DNA of 64,000 nt from assembly GCF_036711975.1 (NCBI RefSeq), contig NC_091966.1:7323501-7387500 (forward strand), read 5' to 3'. Positions 23,651 to 33,367 of this stretch are shown piece by piece; position 1 is the stretch's first letter; the number at the start of each line of letters is the position of its first letter. The notes under the pieces were generated by a model. The model was not told the origin of the DNA. It made no database searches and was given only the letters and a program-made list of their open reading frames with translations. The position numbers were made by a program, and so were the translations under genes. This DNA comes from Onthophagus taurus. Lineage: Eukaryota; Arthropoda; Insecta; Coleoptera; Scarabaeidae.

Positions 23651-24150
23651 TTCTTTCTCTCTCTTCAGCCATCAGTTGTCCACTCCTGGATGAAGGCCTC
23701 TTTCATATATTTCTATTTTTCTTCATCTTGGGTCACCTTAAACCATCTACTTCCCCCAATTCTCTTTATGTCATTTATTCATCACCCTCACTGGCCATCT
23801 TGCGTGGTCTTGACTAGTTATGTGACTATTATTTCCTGTACTGCCTGGATCTAGTTATTAGCAAATCTCTTGATGTCATCCGTCCATCGAGTTGATAGCC
23901 CCCCTCTATTTCGTTTGGCAGCTCGAGGTCTCCATTCCAACAACCTTTTCGTCCACCTTCCATCTCTCCTTCGGGCTACGTGTCCAGCCCAGTTCCATTT
24001 GAGTCTGGCGATGCAAGAAATTACGTCTGAAACGCCTATTCTTCGGCGCAAGTTCTCATTTTTAACGTGATCTCTTAGCTGTGTTGTTCTAAGCTTGTTA
24101 ATAGATGTTATGGTCAAAGTCAGTGTTTCTGCCCCATAGCCTATAGGTCA
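23651..24150 (-). pseudogene. LINE endonuclease/reverse-transcriptase C-terminal relic
   Basis: The minus frame 24117-23851 reads KLRTTQLRDHVKNENLRRRI, then RLKWNWAGHVARRRDGRWTK and TRWTDDIKRFAN. This is the highly recognisable C-terminal end of insect LINE polyproteins (RLKWRWAGHVAR..D.RW...). The frame is intact for 88 codons, but no catalytic domain is present upstream because the hAT insertion at 24200 interrupts the region. Confidence 0.75.
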
Positions 24151-24434
24151 TGACCGGCAGCACGCATTGATCGAAAACTTTTCTTTTTAGACATATTGGC
24201 AGGGCCGTAGCTGGGGGGGGGGGGCATAGTGGGGCAATGCCCTACCTTAAAATACCAATGCTTTAAACAATGCCTGTAAACTCTTTGTTCATTGTATGAC
24301 ATGATGAAAAAAAAAATTATTATTCGCGTAGCAACATCTAAACAATTCCGAAGTAATCACGGTTTGTCACAATCATAGATGTGTACTAATTCTTTATTCA
24401 GCCAATAGATGGCAATTGAAGTATGTGTAGAATA

Positions 24435-24694
24435 AAGTCCCTAGATTTACAAAGCATCACGGTTCATGACGCCTGTTTTCAAGCCAAAATGGCGGTTTGA
24501 CAGCTTGTCACTGCATCTCACCACTATTTACAAAAATATTGCAGTCTTGTTACCTTTGGAGTTGCAAAAATAGCAGTAAGAAGAGCTTTCGACTCTTCAG
24601 AGTACCACGAGAAAAGAGAAAGGAATTTTGATGTAATGTTATCAATTGAACGACATAGTTTTAAATTTCCCGCTTTGTAAATCTAGGGACTTTA
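24435..24694. mobile_element. MITE 1 (260 bp) inside the hAT element
   Basis: It begins AAGTCCCTAGATTTACAAAG and ends with the exact reverse complement, with TA on both outer sides. There is no coding capacity. It lies between the hAT left end and its transposase start. Confidence 0.8.
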
Positions 24695-24706
24695 TTCTAC
24701 ACTAAA

Positions 24707-24903
24707 GTCTCTAGATTTACAAAGTACCGCGGTTTGTCACCATTTTGGCTCGAAAGTCAAGCATTTCTTCTGGAACTCCATAGGCAACAAGACGGCAATA
24801 TTTTTGTAAATAAGTGGTGAGAAGCAGTGACAAGTTGTCAAACCGCCATTTTGCCTCGAAAACAGGCGTCATGAACCGTGGTACTTTGTAAATCTAGGGA
24901 CTT
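24707..24903. mobile_element. MITE 2 (197 bp), adjacent related copy
   Basis: It begins AAGTCTCTAGATTTACAAAG and ends CTTTGTAAATCTAGGGACTT, flanked by TA. Twelve bases separate it from MITE 1. Its right half resembles the inverted left half of MITE 1 (AACAGGCGTCATGAACCGTG), so the pair may be one longer element rearranged or a second insertion of the same family. Confidence 0.75.
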
Positions 24904-25798
24904 TAGTGTAGAAGCTCTGCCGGTATTGCAATGTGGTATGGGGAATCCCCATATAAACTAAAATAAGCAGATTAGAGGTTATTTGTCTAAAATGTTGGTT
25001 AGTGTTGTGTAGGTACGCTGTTTCAGTCGGTTAACGACACAATTATTAGTTTATTGCTGTGAACTGCAGATTGATTGATTGATTTTGAGATGGATATACG
25101 GACTTTCTTTAGTAAAAAGCGAAGAGTTGAAGAAGAAATTAACCTCGATGAACCACATTCCCCAAAACAGATGCAAGCACAAGATACAATTGCTACTTCT
25201 AATGCTATGGAACTCAGTACAGCTTTGGTGAAACATGTTGGTAGTATTAGCCATGGTATTCCTTTTGATATTGCACAAATCGGAGAACCGATAAAGTAAG
25301 TTATTTTAGACATATATCCCAAATAAAATAATAGGGCCTTTATAGCGGACTGGTTCAAGCGATATAAATGGTTGCAGTATTCTGTGGAGAAAGATGCTGC
25401 GTTTTGCTATCCTTGCCAGTAATTTTTGCCTCATGGTACCAAACAAACTTTTTACACTTCGACAGGTTTCAAAAACTGGAAAAACGCCACTCATGCAAAA
25501 ACTGGTTTCCCCAAACACCAAAAATCAATTTCCCATACACAAACCATGGCGATGTGGGAAGACAAACTACGTAGAATATCTACAACTACCAGTGTCGAAA
25601 CGTTGTTAAATAGAAAAGTATTAGAGAAAAACCGGTATTACGTGAAATCTATTGTTGAAGTGATGTAATTTCTAGTTGTCAACGATTTAGCGTTGCGTGG
25701 AAATTATATCTTGGAGGAAGAAAAACAACAAGGATTATTTCAGAATTTGTTTGTTTCATGAATACACGTGCATGAAAGATCCGAATTTGAAGGAGGCT

Positions 25799-25879
25799 TG
25801 TTGTACGCTCCGAGTCTCGAGGTTAACTGTCTTTATTCTACAACTCCCGTATTACAGGTTGTCTAACAACCACCCAACA
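25799..25879 (-). repeat. 3' LTR (81 bp)
   Basis: It is identical to 27009-27089 except at two positions near the CA-side end as written. It begins TGTTGTACGC and ends CACCCAACA. Confidence 0.9.
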
Positions 25880-25890
25880 TCCCTCTTTCT
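25880..25890 (-). other. Polypurine tract of the mini LTR element
   Basis: The minus-strand sequence AGAAAGAGGGA lies immediately before the 3' LTR, the expected place for plus-strand priming. Confidence 0.7.
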
Positions 25891-25907
25891 AAGTATAACA
25901 TTTAAAC

Positions 25908-26948
25908 TTAAAATCTAATATAGTCTCTTAATCTTTGAGGCACTTTTATTGTACGTTCACTTCGTCTTGGTACTTCTGTTTCATTGTTAGTTTTCTCCGC
26001 GACTATTGTATCTTCGTTTGTTATATGTTTGTCATTTTCTGTTTTGGTCTCCTCCACATTTGCATGATCCTTGTCTCTGTCCTGTGTTGGTAGTGGCTGT
26101 AAATGTTTTCTGTTTCTCCGAATATCCTCCCTTTCCGTTTCTACTATGTATGATCTTGGTTCTGTTGTCGCCTCCTTCACTATTCCCTCTCTTTGCATGT
26201 TCACTATCCACACTCTTTCACCGATTTCCAAATGTGTGTTTGTTCTTACTCTGTGTCTTCGATCATATTGTTCTTTCTGTTTTTCCCTCTCGGCTTCAAA
26301 TTCCTTCCTCAGTTTATTATGATTTGGTACTTTGGGATCCAATTTTGATTTAAGCGTTGGTACTTTCTCTCTTAACCTCCTGCCAAAAAGCAAGTGAGCC
26401 GGAGAGAACCCACATTTTAAAGGAGTATTTCTGTAAATTAACAGCGCAAGATGCGTGTCTTTATTCTTGCGAAAAATCTTTTTCAAAATCTTTACAGCGC
26501 TTTCTGCCTGTTCATTTGCCTGCTGATATTCTGGACTGCTGGTTATACTTTTGAAACCATAATCTTTGGCGAATTGTTTAAATTCGTAACTGACAAATTG
26601 TTTTCCGTTGTCTGATCTTAATTCTATTGGAATTCCATGGTGAGACATTATATCCTTTAGCTGTTCTATGACAGTTTCGCTACGTAAATTATCTAGTTTT
26701 CGGATTTCAGGGTATTTAGAATAATAGTCCTGTACTATTAAGTAGTTCGTATTTTTGTAAGTAGCTATATCCGTCCCCAATCTTTCCCATGGTCTATGTG
26801 GCACTTTGTTCGGAATCATTGGTTCCGTTGGAGGTATCTTGTTCTTCAAGCAAATTTCGCAGGTTTCTATTTTGTCCAATATTTGTTGTCTTATTCCTGG
26901 CCACCAAATAGTTTCTTTTGCTCTCGCTAAGCATTTATTTATGTTCAC
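25908..26948 (-). CDS. Gypsy-type integrase, 346 aa, N-terminally shortened
   Basis: This is a retroviral-type integrase that would insert element cDNA into chromosomes. The frame is intact. Near the N-terminus CEICLKNK gives the CxxC half of the HHCC zinc finger, but the His pair is lost to the internal deletion. The core has a TDIATYKN Asp, an LRSDNGKQF Asp and the NEQAESAVK Glu, so the DD35E triad is present. IYRNTPLKCGFSPAHLLFGR is the usual gypsy GPY-region neighbour. The C-terminus ends in PRRSERTIKVPQRLRDYI, a common gypsy tail. Only about 50 bases separate the PBS from this frame, so any protein would need fusion or internal initiation. Confidence 0.85.
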   Translation of the reverse strand: MNINKCLARAKETIWWPGIRQQILDKIETCEICLKNKIPPTEPMIPNKVPHRPWERLGTDIATYKNTNYLIVQDYYSKYPEIRKLDNLRSETVIEQLKDIMSHHGIPIELRSDNGKQFVSYEFKQFAKDYGFKSITSSPEYQQANEQAESAVKILKKIFRKNKDTHLALLIYRNTPLKCGFSPAHLLFGRRLREKVPTLKSKLDPKVPNHNKLRKEFEAEREKQKEQYDRRHRVRTNTHLEIGERVWIVNMQREGIVKEATTEPRSYIVETEREDIRRNRKHLQPLPTQDRDKDHANVEETKTENDKHITNEDTIVAEKTNNETEVPRRSERTIKVPQRLRDYIRF

Positions 26949-26989
26949 AGAATTTAATCGCGTTCCCTCGCTTTTCTACTTTTCAGTAT

Positions 26990-27008
26990 AACCCCACGCC
27001 TGACACCA
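26990..27008 (-). other. Primer-binding site of the mini LTR element
   Basis: Directly after the 5' LTR the minus strand reads TGGTGTCAGGCGTGGGGTT. Its position and TGG start fit a tRNA-primed PBS. The tRNA was not identified. Confidence 0.6.
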
Positions 27009-27089
27009 TGTTGTACGCTCCGAGTCTCGAGGTTAACTGTCTTTATTCTACAACTCCCGTATTACAGGTTGTCTAACGACAACCCAACA
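27009..27089 (-). repeat. 5' LTR (81 bp)
   Basis: On the minus strand this is the upstream LTR of the mini retroelement. It is very short for a gypsy-type LTR. Confidence 0.9.
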
Positions 27090-28757
27090 AGGCTCTCAGA
27101 CACATACCACAAAATGCAACATATCGTTCACCTGAAATTCAAAATCAAGTAATTCAAGCAGTACGAAGTTCCATTGTTAAAGATATTAAGGAATCTGACG
27201 TGAACTGGTTTACATTAATGGAAGATGGGACTACTGAAAATCTTGATGCAGCCACTTTTACGGAATTGACGTTAAATACCCTTAGCGAAAATAACATTGA
27301 CCTCTCGCGTATGCTCAGCCAATGCTATGACGACGCAAGTATAATGAGCAGAAAAGTTTTGGGAGTTGCGACCAGAATAGAAAACAAATTGGGCCAAAAA
27401 GTTCCTTACGACCACTGCTATAATCATCGCCTGCATTTGATAGTCATCAGGACTATCTCGGAAATGACTTTCATTCTTTTATTTTTTGATCAATGCGTCA
27501 TGTTACATGAATTTTTTCACCATGGCAAAATAGCTGCTTTGTATGGTGGAAAAAGGATTGGCCGGCTCCTCCAGCAGCGTTGGTCAGGACACTTGGAGAT
27601 TACAAAAGTTGTAAACGATAATTATTCAACGATTTTGACGACTTTAGATGAAATTAAAAGTGTCGGTATTAAAAAGGTTATGCTCAGTTTGGAATTCCGA
27701 ATGGCTATGGCCAAAATAATCTTATCCACGCTTTAGCCTGCAGACGCAGCTTTACAAGCCCGTAGTGCAGGATTAAAGGACGCCATAAAAATCATAAACT
27801 GCGTCCAATATGAAATAACGAAACTGAGATCAGATGCTAGGTATCATCAAATTTTGAGAGAAGCTAAGTCTATGACAAGCCGAAAATAGGACACAGACCC
27901 AGAAGAGGCAAGTCAAACAATCTAATTAACAAAATTGATTAGAATCGACAAAATATAGAAGACCAGAACGACCAGCCAATTAAATCTGAGTATTTTGAAA
28001 CGTTGAACATACTAATAGCTGAATTACAAATGATTGAAAGATGTAGACAAAATGGTACCTTTGAAAAATCTAGGTAAGTGTGAGAAAATTAAACAAAACT
28101 ATGTTGCTACTATTGTTTATTTATGTCCAATTCACAATTTTACCTAATTTTTTAGGTCTAACAATTCCATCAAGGGAAGAAGCTGCTGTGGTTAAAGTTT
28201 ATGGAAGTCGTGTAGAGGATAGAACGGAAAACACAATGAAAGTTTTGTACATGCAGCGAGAGGCCTTCAAAGATACTTATGAACTGTTTGCATCTGTGGC
28301 AACCATAGGATGTAGCACTGCTGTGTGCGAATCTAGATTTTCAACTTTGACTGCAATCAATAGACCTCAGAGGTATGTCAGGCATGGTATTTCTTGCTTT
28401 TGAAAGGAGAAGAACAAAGTCAGTTGATCTCAATGAAGTTCTTCGCATTTTTAACAATATGGCGAATCGAAGAATTCAGACTTTTATTATTATAGTGATT
28501 ATAATATGTTTGAAGAATTAATATAAACCTGAATAAATGAATGTTTTGCTATTATCTCCTTATCACCCCAGCGGAAATTAAGTACTACCTTACTCACTCA
28601 GTCATATTCACAAGTACGATGAAAATCGATTTACCAGATCAGATCAAGTAAAATTTTTACTTCCGACCTAGCTGTAACCACCGTTGCCATACTTTAAATT
28701 CAACTCTAGCTACGACCCTGCATATTGGTCTTAAACACACCTTTGAGTACACCTCTG

Positions 28758-28800
28758 AATAATGCTCTCATGGGCAGTATATGCCCATGAGAGCATTATT
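28758..28800. repeat. Perfect hairpin, 19-bp arms, 5-base loop
   Basis: AATAATGCTCTCATGGGCA, then GTATA, then the exact reverse complement. Confidence 0.85.
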
Positions 28801-28859
28801 TTCCTCCTTAGTTCGTAGGTATAGTTGTCTCTTGTAATTTTTATTTCATGGCTAAGACT

Positions 28860-28895
28860 AACTAGTGGATATGTACACCTACATATCCACTAGTT
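28860..28895. repeat. Perfect hairpin, 16-bp arms, 4-base loop
   Basis: AACTAGTGGATATGTA, CACC, then the exact reverse complement. It lies 60 bases after the preceding hairpin and is unrelated to it in sequence. Confidence 0.85.
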
Positions 28896-28929
28896 CAATT
28901 TCCGTTCCTTCCATTCGCTATTGGTCATA

Positions 28930-29220
28930 AATTTTGTTTTAAAGATATTGATTTCCAGACTAACCGATACACATATGTACTTCCTTCAGCAGATGCAGCA
29001 TCGGTTTAATGTCACCGAGAGTATCAGCGGTCAACACAATGTCACCGTCAATGTTTATGCCTTTATTCTCCCAGTCTAGTTTCTTGAATGCATATACCAG
29101 GGCTGTGATAAATAGCTTAGAAAACATCGTGTTATCCTGCCTTACCCCTCTACCAATCGGGTTACGTTCAGTTCCATCATGTAGTTGTACCACCATAGTT
29201 TCTGTAGATGTCATAAATTA
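28930..29220 (-). pseudogene. LINE reverse-transcriptase fragment
   Basis: The minus frame reads RNPIGRGVRQDNTMFSKLFI, then FKKLDWENKGINIDGD and DIVLTADTLGDIKPML. These match the RT region with the GVRQGD and FADD boxes of RTE-like LINEs. The FADDIVL box has lost its aspartates, so it is inactive. It may be the upstream part of the relic at 23651-24150, separated by the hAT insertion. Confidence 0.7.
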
Positions 29221-29279
29221 GCTCTCTTTTCTGTAGATGTTATAAATTAGCTAGATTGTTGTATATATTAAAATTACAA

Positions 29280-29385
29280 CTAACACCAGACCTAGAACTA
29301 GAAACATTGGGTTTAGCCGTCTTAAGAGACGCACGGCTAAACCCAAATGTTTTTAATTCTAGATCTAGTGTTAGTTCCAGATTTA
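29280..29385. repeat. CTAG palindromic module, complete copy
   Basis: The left arm, containing CCTAGAACTAGAAACATTGG and GTTTAGCCGT, pairs with the right arm ACGGCTAAACCCAAATG...TCTAGTGTTAGTT over about 43 bp around a CTTAAGAGACGC loop. It is the clearest copy of the dispersed module. Confidence 0.8.
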
Positions 29386-29985
29386 GTTGTTTCGTAAAAA
29401 TCTGAGTGTATGATGTAAATGAGTTAAGTAAGTATTTAATACAAAAAAATAAATAATAAGATACTAACTAACGCCATCTTTTGCCCGACGAATTTTTATT
29501 GGCTGTATACTGGAAGGTTAAAATTTATTTAATATAATTTTAGACCACCTATATACAAAAAAAATGAGTAAAATTATTAGATAATTATATGAACCTCACG
29601 ACCACGTCATAAATAACGAAATCCCGTGATAAAAAGTCGATCTAACATAATCCCTTTTGTATATTATCTTTTAAAAGTAGTAAATACATCAACTTAATAA
29701 AATTTTAAGTTGTTTTCCACACAAATAAAACGTTTTAATGAATTTATTGCGTGAATAATAAATTTGAAAATTAAATTTAAAATAAAAATTATATAACAAA
29801 TAAAATATGTAAGAAATAAACATTTAAATTTACCTTTTAGTTTATAAATTTAAATTACCAACTTCCTTAATTCGATTAATCTTCCAGTAACACTTCCTGT
29901 ATTCTTCCAGACGAAACGACGATCGTAGGCGATACTCTCCGTCTCATAATCTTATATGATATGAGAAAATCCCAAAATCGACGCG
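29386..29985. other. AT-rich DNA, probable axo 5' region
   Basis: No coding signal. A candidate 5' splice site on the minus strand lies near 29830 (AAAAG|GTAAATTT), and another at about 29990 (CAGACG|GTAAAC). Either could end an untranslated axo exon. Confidence 0.3.
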
Positions 29986-30290
29986 GAGTTTACCGTCTGA
30001 TTCAAAGATGATTCAAAAAACACACCGAATTACTATTATCTCTTTCGATTTTTTTAAATTGTTTTCAGTAGATAACCAATTCCATCACGGGTCACTGAAT
30101 ATAATTTATTACAACTAATCTTGTAAACTAAAACTTAATCGACGCAGCTGAGATGATGATCGTTTCTCATCGCGTTAAACGTTCAAACTGTTGGTTTGCG
30201 GCGGCGACGACGACGGCATCTCTAGAGAGTAGTCGCTGGAAGGGCGACGACGACGACGTTAATCAGGAATATATTATGTAGTTACGCGCC
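29986..30290 (-). promoter_or_regulatory. Candidate axo promoter / 5' UTR exon
   Basis: This is an island of higher GC with several CG-rich triplet runs (CGTCGTCGTCGTCGCC and GTCGTCGTCGCCGCCGC on the minus strand) in otherwise AT-rich DNA. It is followed on the minus strand by the donor-like CAGACG|GTAAAC. The coding exon 1 acceptor at 23017 needs an upstream untranslated exon, and this is the best-looking place on that strand. No TATA box was assigned. Confidence 0.35.
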
Positions 30291-30619
30291 GGGGGAACGG
30301 TTAAATTGAAAAATGGGTGTCATCATCAGAGTGCTTGTGCACTTCGAGAGCGGGAGAAAGAAAACGAAGATTCAAGAACTAAACTCGATGTTAATATATG
30401 ATTGTAGGTCTTGGTGTTGACTTAAGTTGTTCATCGTGAGTTTGAAATATATTATATGTATGCTGTGTCAATATGTGATGAAATCTTTAAATAATTCAAA
30501 ATAAGGAATTATCTATGTAGATATTTTTTTCTCTCCTGACACATTTCTGTTTCCTTCAATTCTGGTTTCGTTAACTTTAAAATTATATATATAATAATAA
30601 TTTAAACTATACATATATC

Positions 30620-33170
30620 TTAATTTGTGTAGAAAATTGTTTTGTATCTTTTGGTATTTTTGAGATATTACCTATTGTAACGTCCAAAAGAATCAATTTT
30701 CACTCAATTTGCGATTTTAAGTGTTCTGAGTGGGTTTAACTAAATAATAGAATGAAATGATGTATTGAATAAGTTTTTGGGATAATACGGATCATTTTTA
30801 ATACAAAAATTAGTATTCCATCTTTGTGTATTCTTGAGATATAACCTATTTTAATGGTCAAAACATCAATTTTTATATATTACCTGATTTTGATTGTACT
30901 AGGTAGCACAATTTTTATAATGGAATCAAACCGCTTATTGAATATGTTCTGAGGATAATTTGGAATATTTTTTATGTAGAAAATTGTTTTCCATCACTTG
31001 GTATTTTTGAGATATAGCCTATTTTAATGTCTTAAAGAATCAATTTTCAGTCAATTGGCGTATTTAAGAATTCTGAGTAGGATGAAGTAAATAATGTTAT
31101 GAAACCGCTATTGAATATGTCTTTGAGATAACACGGATCATGTTTAGTATAAAAATTAGTTTTTCATTTCTTTGTTTTCTTGAGATATAACCCATTTTAA
31201 TGCTCAAAACATCAATTTTTATACATTACGTGATTTTAATTGTACTAGATCGGACAAATTTAATGATGGATTAAAATCGCTTAATGGATATATTCTTAGG
31301 ATAATATAGAACACTAGTATCCAAAATTGATTTGCATCTCGTCATATTCTGGAAGTATAACCAATTTTAACGTCCAAAGGTATCAATTTTCACTCATTTG
31401 GCAGTTTTGAGAGTAATAAGTAAGTCGAATTAAGTGATGGAATGAAATCGCTTCTTAAATATATTCTTAGGATAATATGGAGCAGTTTTGATATAAAAAT
31501 TGTTTTCCATCTCATGGTATTCTTGAGATATAACCTATTTTAACGTAGAAAAGAAACAATTTTCATTAAATTTGCGGTTTTAAGAGTTCTGAGCAGGATG
31601 AACTAAATAATAGAATGACATCGCTTATTGAATAAGTTTTTGGGATAATACGGATCATTTTTAGAACAAAAATTAGTTTCCATCTTTGTGTATTCTTGAG
31701 ATATAACCTATTTTAATGCTCAAAACATCAATTTTTATATATTACCTAATTTTGATTATACTAAGTAGCACAAATTTTATGATGGAATCACACCGCTTAT
31801 TGAATATGTTCTTAGGACAATTTGGAATACTTTTTATGTAGAAAATTGTTTTCCATCACTTACTATTTTTGAGATATGGCCTATTTTAATGTCTTAAAGA
31901 ATCAATTTTCACTCAATTGGCGCATTTAAGAATTCTGAGTAGGATGAAGTAAATAATGTAATGAAACCGCTATTGAATATGTCTTTGAGATAATACGGAT
32001 CATGTTTAGTATAAAAATTAGTTTTTCATTTCTTTGTTTTCTTGAGATATAACCAATTTTAATGCTCAAAACATCAATTTTTATACATTACGTGATTTTA
32101 ATTGTACTAGATCGGACAAACTTAATGATGGATTAAAATCTCTTAATGGATATAGTCTTAGGATAATATGGAACACTTTTAGTATCAAAAATTGATTTGC
32201 ATCTCGTAATATTCTAGAAGTATAACCAATTTTAACGTCCAAAGGTATCAATTTTCACTCATTTGGCACTTTTGAGAGTAATAAGTAAGTCGAATTAAGT
32301 GATGTAATGAAATCGTTTATTAAATATATTCTTAGGATAATATGGAACAGTTTTGATATCAAAAATTGTTTTCCATCTCATGGTATTCTTGAGATATGAC
32401 ATCTAAATGAATCAATTTACGCTCATTTTACGATTTTGATAGTACCGAGTAGTACGAATTACATGAATGGAATGAAATCGCACATTAAATATGTTTTTAT
32501 GATCATATGCAACACTTTTAGCATCAAAAATTGATTACCATCTCGTGATATTCTGGAGATATAACCTATTTCAACATTCAGATGTGTCAATATTAACTCA
32601 TTTGGCGATTCTGGGAGCACTAAGTAGGACGAATTAAACGGTGGAATGAAATTGGTTAGTGAATATGTTTTTAGGATAATACGGATCAATTTTGGTATAA
32701 AAATTAGTTTTCCATCTCTTTGTACTCTTGAGATATAACCTATTTTAATGCTCAAAAACATCAATTTTCATATATTTCGCGATTTTACTTCTGCTAATTT
32801 AAACACATTTAACGATAGAATTAAATCACTTATTGATATCGAAAATTGTTCTTCATCTTATACCATAACATATTTTAACGTTCAAAAGTATGAATTTTTG
32901 TTCAATATGCGATTTTGAGAGTTCTGAGTAGTACTAATTTAATGATGGAATGAAATGGCTCATTGAACATGTTTTTGGGATAATACCGATAATTTTTGGT
33001 CCAAAAATCTCCTTATATTCTTGAGATAAAACCTATTTTAGTATCCAAAAACACCAATGTTTTTTATATGCTTCGTGATTTTGATTTGTAGCCGATTTTA
33101 ACGCCTCAAAAGTATCAATTTTCGTGCATTACATGATTATAAGAGTACAGATCATTACAACAAGGAAATG
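30620..33170. repeat. Satellite-like array, about 172-bp monomers with 5-mer higher-order repeat
   Basis: About 15 diverged monomers share the phrase TTGAGATATAACCTATTTTAA followed by a CAATTTT...TCA block, spaced about 172-175 bp. Corresponding phrases recur with offset 862-865 bp (30831 to 31693; 31029 to 31891; 31351 to 32216), so five monomers form a higher-order unit present in at least two near-copies. The right third is more degraded. Open frames here are artefacts. Confidence 0.9.
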
Positions 33171-33367
33171 ATTTAATAAAACATAACTTTATTTGGTTTC
33201 TTGGGACTAGTAAGAAAATACACGTCTCTTCTTTATACACTTATGTACAAAAATATTCTCTGTACAATATAATAAAATCAAATAATTATTTCTTAACTAA
33301 TAACCTTTGGATTATATACAAAAATTTACATAGCTTCCGATCAATTTACACCGATTAAATTTTAATT

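Larger units (their letters stand above)
25799..27089 (-). mobile_element. Mini gypsy-like LTR retroelement retaining only integrase
   Basis: Two 81-bp LTRs (TG...CA, differing at 2 positions) bound 1,129 bp and are flanked by the perfect 5-bp duplication AGGCT (25794-25798 and 27090-27094). On the minus strand a primer-binding site follows the 5' LTR directly, and a purine tract precedes the 3' LTR. Gag, protease, RT and RNase H are absent. The only open frame is integrase (26948-25908). The near-identical LTRs imply a recent insertion, probably mobilised in trans by a complete relative. Confidence 0.9.
25090..28403 (+). pseudogene. hAT transposase, ZMYM1/DUF4371-like, broken
   Basis: It starts MDIRTFFSKKRRVEEEI, typical of ZMYM1-like hAT proteins. 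A TTF-type part follows (FKRYKWLQYSVEKDAAFCYPC-like, HGTKQTFYTSTGFKNWKNAT). After the LTR insertion the catalytic region resumes: WFTLMEDGTTENLDAATF, LSQCYDDASIMSRKVLGVAT, YDHCYNHRLHLIVIRT, then GKRIGRLLQQRWSGHLEITK. The C-terminal dimerisation block ends with CSTAVCESRFSTLTAIN near 28390. Several stops and shifts and the inserted LTR element inactivate it. It defines the element as a formerly autonomous hAT. Confidence 0.8.
24200..28720 (+). mobile_element. Complete hAT-superfamily insertion, 4.5 kb, with nested elements
   Basis: The left terminus CAGGGCCGTAGCTGG matches the inverted right terminus CAGGGTCGTAGCTAG. The identical 8-bp sequence CATATTGG flanks both sides (24192-24199 and 28721-28728), the hAT target-site duplication. 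Inside are two MITEs (24435-24903), a broken transposase (25090-28403) and an LTR retroelement (25799-27089). The insertion splits a LINE relic: RT sequence lies on both sides (23651-24150 and 28930-29220). Confidence 0.9.

Noticed and set aside
26006..26353. 115-codon plus-strand open frame
   Set aside because: Antisense shadow of the intact integrase frame on the minus strand.
32459..32764. 101-codon minus-strand open frame
   Set aside because: It lies wholly in the satellite array, and its two halves repeat each other (IGYISR) with the monomer period.
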